Assembly (NCBI RefSeq): GCF_000331735.1
Contig: NC_020126.1
Coordinates: 3,658,001-3,722,000 of the forward strand
Length of the DNA stretch: 64,000 bases
Direction of reading: 5' to 3'
From: Myxococcus stipitatus DSM 14675
Lineage (GTDB): Bacteria > Myxococcota > Myxococcia > Myxococcales > Myxococcaceae
Positions 60,519-64,000 of the stretch are shown in pieces. Under the pieces are notes generated by a model. It did no database searches and was not told where the DNA came from. It saw nothing but the letters and a program-made list of their open reading frames with translations. Every line of letters begins with the position of its first letter. The stretch's first letter is position 1. Made by a program: the position numbers and the translations under genes.

Positions 60519-61727
60519 TCACTGTCCGTCGCGGCGCTTGTCGACGGGGCGCTCGGAGCGATGCCCGTCGTCGGAGGGCGCGTCGCTGCCGGCGATGTCC
60601 GCGGTGGTGATGGCCTTGCTCCCAAACCGGTCCGCGATCCGGTCCAGCGCGGCGTTGAGCTTGGCCGTTCGCGGAGACGCCGCGGGAAAGAGCCCCAGCT
60701 GCGGCGGGACTTCATCGAGCTGCACGCTCACGCCCGTGAGGCGGATGGGCTTGCCTTCATGCGCCCGCTCCAGGAGCTCCAGCGCGGCGCGGTAGAGCGC
60801 CTGTCCGTCATCCGTCACCTCGCGCAGCGTGGTGCGGCGGGTGAGCAGCGTGAAGTCCGCGAGCTTGAGCTTGAGCTGCACCACGCGGCCCTTCACTCCC
60901 GCGCGACGCAGCCGCCGCGCCACTCGCAGCGCTTGCGCGTGGATGTGAGGCTTCAGGACCTCCACGCCCGTGAGGTCCTCCTCGAACGTGTCCTCGGCGC
61001 CCACGCTCTTGGCCGCGCGGTCGGGGACCACCTCGCGGACGTCGATGCCCTGGGCGAGCTCCCACAGGTGCCGGCCGCTGGTGCCCAGCCGCGCCTCCAG
61101 CCACTCGACGTCCTTGGTCGACACGTCGCCGATGGTCTTCAGCCCGGAGCGCTGGAGCACCTCCTCCGTCTTGGGCCCCACGCCCCACAGGCGAGATACG
61201 GGGAGGCCCGCGAGGAAGGCCACGGTCTCCTCGGCGCGGACCTCGCGCTGGCCGTTGGGCTTGGCCAGGTCCGAGGCAATCTTCGCCACGAACTTCACCG
61301 TGGCGATGCCCGCGGAGCACGGCAGCTTCAGCTCGTCCGCGATGTCCTTGCGGATGCGCCGGGCGATGTCCGCGGGCGCGCCGAACAGGCCCACCGAGGC
61401 CGTCACGTCCAGGAAGGCCTCATCCAGCGACAGCGGCTCGATGAGCGGCGTGTAGCGCTCGAAGATGCCGAAGACGTGCTCGCTGGCCTCCGCGTACGCG
61501 GGGAACCGAGGCTTCACGACGATGGCATGGGGCGCGGCCTTCATCGCGCGAGCCATGGCCATGGCACTGCGCACGCCGAAGGGGCGGACTTCGTAGGAGG
61601 CGGCGACAACGACACCCCGCTGAGCATGTCCGCCCACGATGAGCGGTTTGCCCTTGAGGGATGGATTGTCCCGCTGCTCCACGGACGCATAGAACGCGTC
61701 CATGTCGACATGGATGATGGCTCGCAT
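60519..61727 (-). CDS. dinB: DNA polymerase IV (DinB)
   Basis: 402 residues: MRAIIHVDMDAFYASVEQRD with the catalytic Asp8, steric-gate region and SLDEAFLDV with the Asp-Glu pair, GIATVKFVAKIASDLAKPNG, a helix-hairpin-helix (VSRLWGVGPKTEEVLQRSGL) and the little-finger domain. The C-terminus is a charged, Arg/Asp-rich tail ending KRRDGQ instead of the usual beta-clamp QLxLF box; QLGLFPAAS occurs about 50 residues earlier and may serve. A translesion polymerase. The ATG at 61727 is preceded by no recognised LexA box. Confidence 0.93.
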   Translation of the reverse strand: MRAIIHVDMDAFYASVEQRDNPSLKGKPLIVGGHAQRGVVVAASYEVRPFGVRSAMAMARAMKAAPHAIVVKPRFPAYAEASEHVFGIFERYTPLIEPLSLDEAFLDVTASVGLFGAPADIARRIRKDIADELKLPCSAGIATVKFVAKIASDLAKPNGQREVRAEETVAFLAGLPVSRLWGVGPKTEEVLQRSGLKTIGDVSTKDVEWLEARLGTSGRHLWELAQGIDVREVVPDRAAKSVGAEDTFEEDLTGVEVLKPHIHAQALRVARRLRRAGVKGRVVQLKLKLADFTLLTRRTTLREVTDDGQALYRAALELLERAHEGKPIRLTGVSVQLDEVPPQLGLFPAASPRTAKLNAALDRIADRFGSKAITTADIAGSDAPSDDGHRSERPVDKRRDGQ

Positions 61728-61913
61728 CGCAAGAGTCACTCTAGCGGCTCTGTCTGACGTTGAAGGAGTTCCTGGACGCGTTGCGGCGAGGGCCCTGGGT
61801 TGACCCGCAAGCCCTGCTGTTCGCACCCATGTCCCCGAGGGAGCGGGGCACGCGGCGCGTGTCGTGCGGGGTTTCTGGTATGACTCGCCGCCGCTTCCCT
61901 CAGGGCCGCCCCC

Positions 61914-62543
61914 ATGCCTCCCTACCGCCTGGTCATCTTCGATTTCGACGGCACGCTGGCCGACTCCTTTCCGTGGTTCCAGTCGGTGTTCAACGACGTG
62001 GCGGACCGCTTCGGCTTCGCCCGGCTGTCGCCCGAGGAGTTCCAGGAGCTGCGAGGTCTCTCCGGTCGCGAAATCATGGCGCGCACGAAGGTTCCCCTGT
62101 GGCGGCTTCCCGCCATCGTCAATCACATGCGCAAGGAGAAGCTGGCGGCGGCGGGCTCGACGCCCCTGTTCGCTGGCGTGCCGGAGTTGCTCGCGTCGCT
62201 GAAGGCCGCGGGGGTGACGGTGGCCATCATCAGCTCGGACACGGAGGCGTCGGTGCGCGCGGTGATGGGGCCGGTGGTGGAGTCGGTGACGCACTTCGAT
62301 TGCGGCGCGGCGCTCTTCGGCAAGGCGGCGAAGTTCCGTCGCATGCTCAAGCGGACCCACGTGGCCCCAAGTGAGGCCCTGTCCATCGGCGACGAGATTC
62401 GAGACATCGAAGCGGCCCGGGAGGCGGGCATCGCGGCGGCGGCGGTGGGATGGGGTTACACCCTGCCGGAGGCGCTGACCCGGCACGCTCCCGCGCTCAT
62501 GTTCCACTCCGTGGCGGCGATGCGCGCCGCGCTGCTGCCATGA
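61914..62543 (+). CDS. HAD-family phosphatase (Gph-like)
   Basis: 209 residues: motif I IFDFDGTLADSF (Asp nucleophile and Asp+2), motif II VAIISSD, a Lys in GKAAKFRRML, and motif IV SIGDEIRDIEAA. Small alpha-helical cap between motifs I and II (ELRGLSGREIMARTKVPLWR). It belongs to the phosphoglycolate phosphatase/beta-phosphoglucomutase-like group; substrate unknown. The 186-base region upstream (61728-61913) has a possible extended -10 (TGGTATGAC) near 61876 and no gene. Confidence 0.88.
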   Translation: MPPYRLVIFDFDGTLADSFPWFQSVFNDVADRFGFARLSPEEFQELRGLSGREIMARTKVPLWRLPAIVNHMRKEKLAAAGSTPLFAGVPELLASLKAAGVTVAIISSDTEASVRAVMGPVVESVTHFDCGAALFGKAAKFRRMLKRTHVAPSEALSIGDEIRDIEAAREAGIAAAAVGWGYTLPEALTRHAPALMFHSVAAMRAALLP

Positions 62544-62621
62544 GGGACACGTGAGCCTCCGCGCGGTTTCTCGCTCAAGCCCAGGACAAGGCCAGACATC
62601 GCTCCAGGCCTTCGAGGACTC

Positions 62622-63356
62622 ATGGACGTCGTGAATGCCGTCTATTCGAGGACCGCCGTGCCGTCCGGCTTCCGTCCCTCGGTCGAGGGCTACTGCCCGG
62701 CGCGCTATGTCGCGGATTGGGTGGAGTTGACGTTGCCGGACTCCGCCGAGGGCGAGGCGACCGCGCGCGCGTTGTCGAAGCAGGTCCCTGGGGTGGTCAT
62801 CTGGATTCGGGCGCGGACCGCGGCCAGCCAGGTGTCGGTCGTGCACTGCGAAGGTGGCCAGGTGCTGCGTCGCATCGAGTTCGACAATGGCGCCTGCCGG
62901 AAGGTGGCGGGGCAGCCGCGGCTCTGGGAAGGCTGGCTGCTCGGGGACGCGGAGGTCGAGGCCGCGAACGAGGTCTCCGACGTGGAAGGGGCCTCGGTGC
63001 TCAAGGCCGTGTTCGAGAGCAAGACGCTGGCGGTGGGCGACGAGCTGCCCTGGCCACGAGAGTGGGAGGTGGTGCCCTACGTCCTCGGCCTCTGGCAGGA
63101 GGACTGGCTGTCCGCGCGCAAGAAGCTGCCCTTCGCGAGCTTCGAGGGCAGCAGGAAGTGGAAGGCCTCGTGGACGCCGACCCTGCTGATGTGGGGGACG
63201 TGGCTCTGTGTGCTGGTGGTGGGCCTGTCCCTCGGTGGTCCTCGGGGTGTCTTGAAGGCCCTCTTCATCTTCTCGTTGCTGACCCTCGTGGCGGGAGGAC
63301 TGTTCTATCTCCTGAGAGGCGTCCGCTCGCTCTTCAGGCGCTTGTCGCTCAAGTGA
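62622..63356 (+). CDS. Hypothetical protein with two C-terminal TM helices
   Basis: 244 residues. The N-terminal about 180 residues are soluble with no recognised domain (VEGYCPARYVADWVELTLPD, WPREWEVVPYVLGLWQEDWL). Two TM helices follow (LLMWGTWLCVLVVGLSLGG and VLKALFIFSLLTLVAGGLFY). CGAGGACTC precedes the ATG. A tail-anchored topology with a cytoplasmic domain is inferred. Function unknown. Confidence 0.7.
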   Translation: MDVVNAVYSRTAVPSGFRPSVEGYCPARYVADWVELTLPDSAEGEATARALSKQVPGVVIWIRARTAASQVSVVHCEGGQVLRRIEFDNGACRKVAGQPRLWEGWLLGDAEVEAANEVSDVEGASVLKAVFESKTLAVGDELPWPREWEVVPYVLGLWQEDWLSARKKLPFASFEGSRKWKASWTPTLLMWGTWLCVLVVGLSLGGPRGVLKALFIFSLLTLVAGGLFYLLRGVRSLFRRLSLK

Positions 63357-63367
63357 CTCGGGCCCGA

Positions 63368-63393
63368 GCCCTCACGCGGGTGTCCGTGAGGGC
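63368..63393. terminator. Hairpin between convergent genes near the right edge
   Basis: GCCCTCACG, 8-base loop, CGTGAGGGC: a perfect 9-bp stem in the 51-base gap between 63356 and 63408, flanked by CCCG/CCGGG that partly extend it. No T-tract. Confidence 0.5.
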
Positions 63394-63407
63394 CCGGGAG
63401 GTTGGCG

Positions 63408-64000
63408 CTACAGCCGCGGGCGCAAGTCCCGGAGCGGGGAGGGCGCGCGTGCGGCCTTGTCCGTCTGCGTCTCGAGTCGGGCGGGAGGGATGGACACGTT
63501 CATCCACGAGGAGAGCCGCTCCACCGCCAGGGTGCGCTCCGCTTCGGGGAGCGTGATGATTTCGGCCGTGCTGTGGTTGGCGCCGGGCGCGGAGAAGCGG
63601 AAGGAGTCGTTGCGACGGCGGACCTCGAACGCTCCCGCGGACCAGGGGTCGGTCTCTCCATAGATGAACATCATCTGGCTCCCCTTGAGAAAGACCCAGA
63701 GCCCCACGCGGAACATGAGGTCCTCGTCGAACGCCTGGGTGATGGGGAAGGACACGTAGGAGGCGGGGGTGTTCTGGCCCGGGTAGCGAAGCAGCCCTCG
63801 CAGGTGCGCTTCGGGGAGCCGATACGAGCCCAGCTCCGTGGCGGCCTGGTAGTAATAGGCCTCGTAGAACTCGAAGGCGCGGTCGCCGTAACCGCTGGCG
63901 AACGGGACCACCTCGTTGAGGAAGTCGAAGACGGCCTGCGCGGGCGCGCCGGGGAGGGGAATCTCCGCGCAGAGCTCCGGGCCGAAGTATTGCCAGAACG
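63408..64000 (-). CDS. S37-type tripeptidyl aminopeptidase (5' end beyond window)
   Basis: At least 197 residues, running off the right edge; the start codon is not in the window. The visible C-terminal part of the protein includes FWQYFGPELCAEIPLPGAPA, FYEAYYYQAATELGSYRLPE, FIYGETDPWSAGAFEV (catalytic Asp of an alpha/beta-hydrolase in a YGExDPW context) and PGANHSTAEIITLPEAERTL (catalytic His). These patterns match the PS-10/S37 peptidase family, which is secreted and removes N-terminal tripeptides. The reading frame stays open with normal codon bias to the edge, so the first in-frame GTG at 63911 is not the true start. Confidence 0.75.
   Translation of the reverse strand, partial: FWQYFGPELCAEIPLPGAPAQAVFDFLNEVVPFASGYGDRAFEFYEAYYYQAATELGSYRLPEAHLRGLLRYPGQNTPASYVSFPITQAFDEDLMFRVGLWVFLKGSQMMFIYGETDPWSAGAFEVRRRNDSFRFSAPGANHSTAEIITLPEAERTLAVERLSSWMNVSIPPARLETQTDKAARAPSPLRDLRPRL

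Noticed and set aside
60499-60528. Terminator between the EamA gene and dinB
   Set aside because: Only a 5+5 bp interrupted stem with a bulge and no T-tract; too weak to call.

Overview
The window is high-GC DNA (roughly 70%) from a myxobacterium, most likely Myxococcaceae (Myxococcus, Corallococcus or a relative). The reasons are a gliding-motility glt block (gltK/cglC, gltB, gltA, gltC), a PilZ protein of the myxobacterial TIGR02266 type, FHA-domain sigma-54 activators, and strong G/C bias at third codon positions. No rRNA, tRNA, CRISPR array, prophage or insertion sequence was recognised.

Layout. 0-3.4 kb: two tandem carboxypeptidase-regulatory-like surface proteins, with the tail of a third copy between them. 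3.5-19.9 kb: a single-direction type II secretion operon on the minus strand, gspC-D-E-F-(small ORF)-G-(GspG-like)-H-I-J-K-L-M-N, with mostly overlapping stop/start codons. A sigma-54 type promoter (TGGCAC-N5-TTGCT) lies just upstream of gspC, and sigma-54 activators sit at both ends of the cluster: an FHA-FHA-AAA+-Fis protein after gspN and a REC-AAA+-Fis response regulator before gspC. 21.4-25.4 kb: a ParB/Srx-type protein and the tldD-pmbA protease pair. 25.6-29.6 kb: an operon-like set of an FHA membrane protein, a dual cyclic-nucleotide-binding protein and a small membrane protein. 29.6-36.8 kb: a TPR protein, homoserine kinase, an NTF2-like lipoprotein, a DUF2505 protein, a membrane gluzincin-TPR fusion, a PilZ protein and a DUF192 lipoprotein.

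36.9-41.2 kb: a lipoprotein PhoX-family phosphatase with a collagen-like Gly-X-Y segment, then a di-haem c-type protein whose 3' end is repeated four times in decaying 77-78 bp units. 41.2-47 kb: an EAL-CBS protein, a membrane coiled-coil protein, a quinone oxidoreductase, YbaK, and purE-purK. 47.0-47.9 kb has no convincing gene and holds a 66-67 bp tandem repeat. 47.9-53.9 kb: a von Willebrand A protein and the glt motility genes, closed by the clearest intrinsic terminator in the window. 54-60.5 kb: an MFS exporter, plsX, an App1/HAD-like protein, poly(A) polymerase and an EamA exporter. 60.5-64 kb: DNA polymerase IV, a HAD phosphatase, a two-TM hypothetical, and a 5'-truncated S37-type tripeptidyl aminopeptidase running off the right edge.

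How the parts fit. The best-supported unusual structure is the T2SS block. It has a second GspG-like protein that keeps the calcium-loop C-domain but has no prepilin-peptidase site. It has an unannotated 51-residue single-TM ORF between gspF and gspG. It appears wired to sigma-54 control. No gspO prepilin peptidase is in the window. The other motility and surface genes (glt, PilZ, EAL, vWA) make this a cell-envelope and secretion neighbourhood rather than a mobile island.
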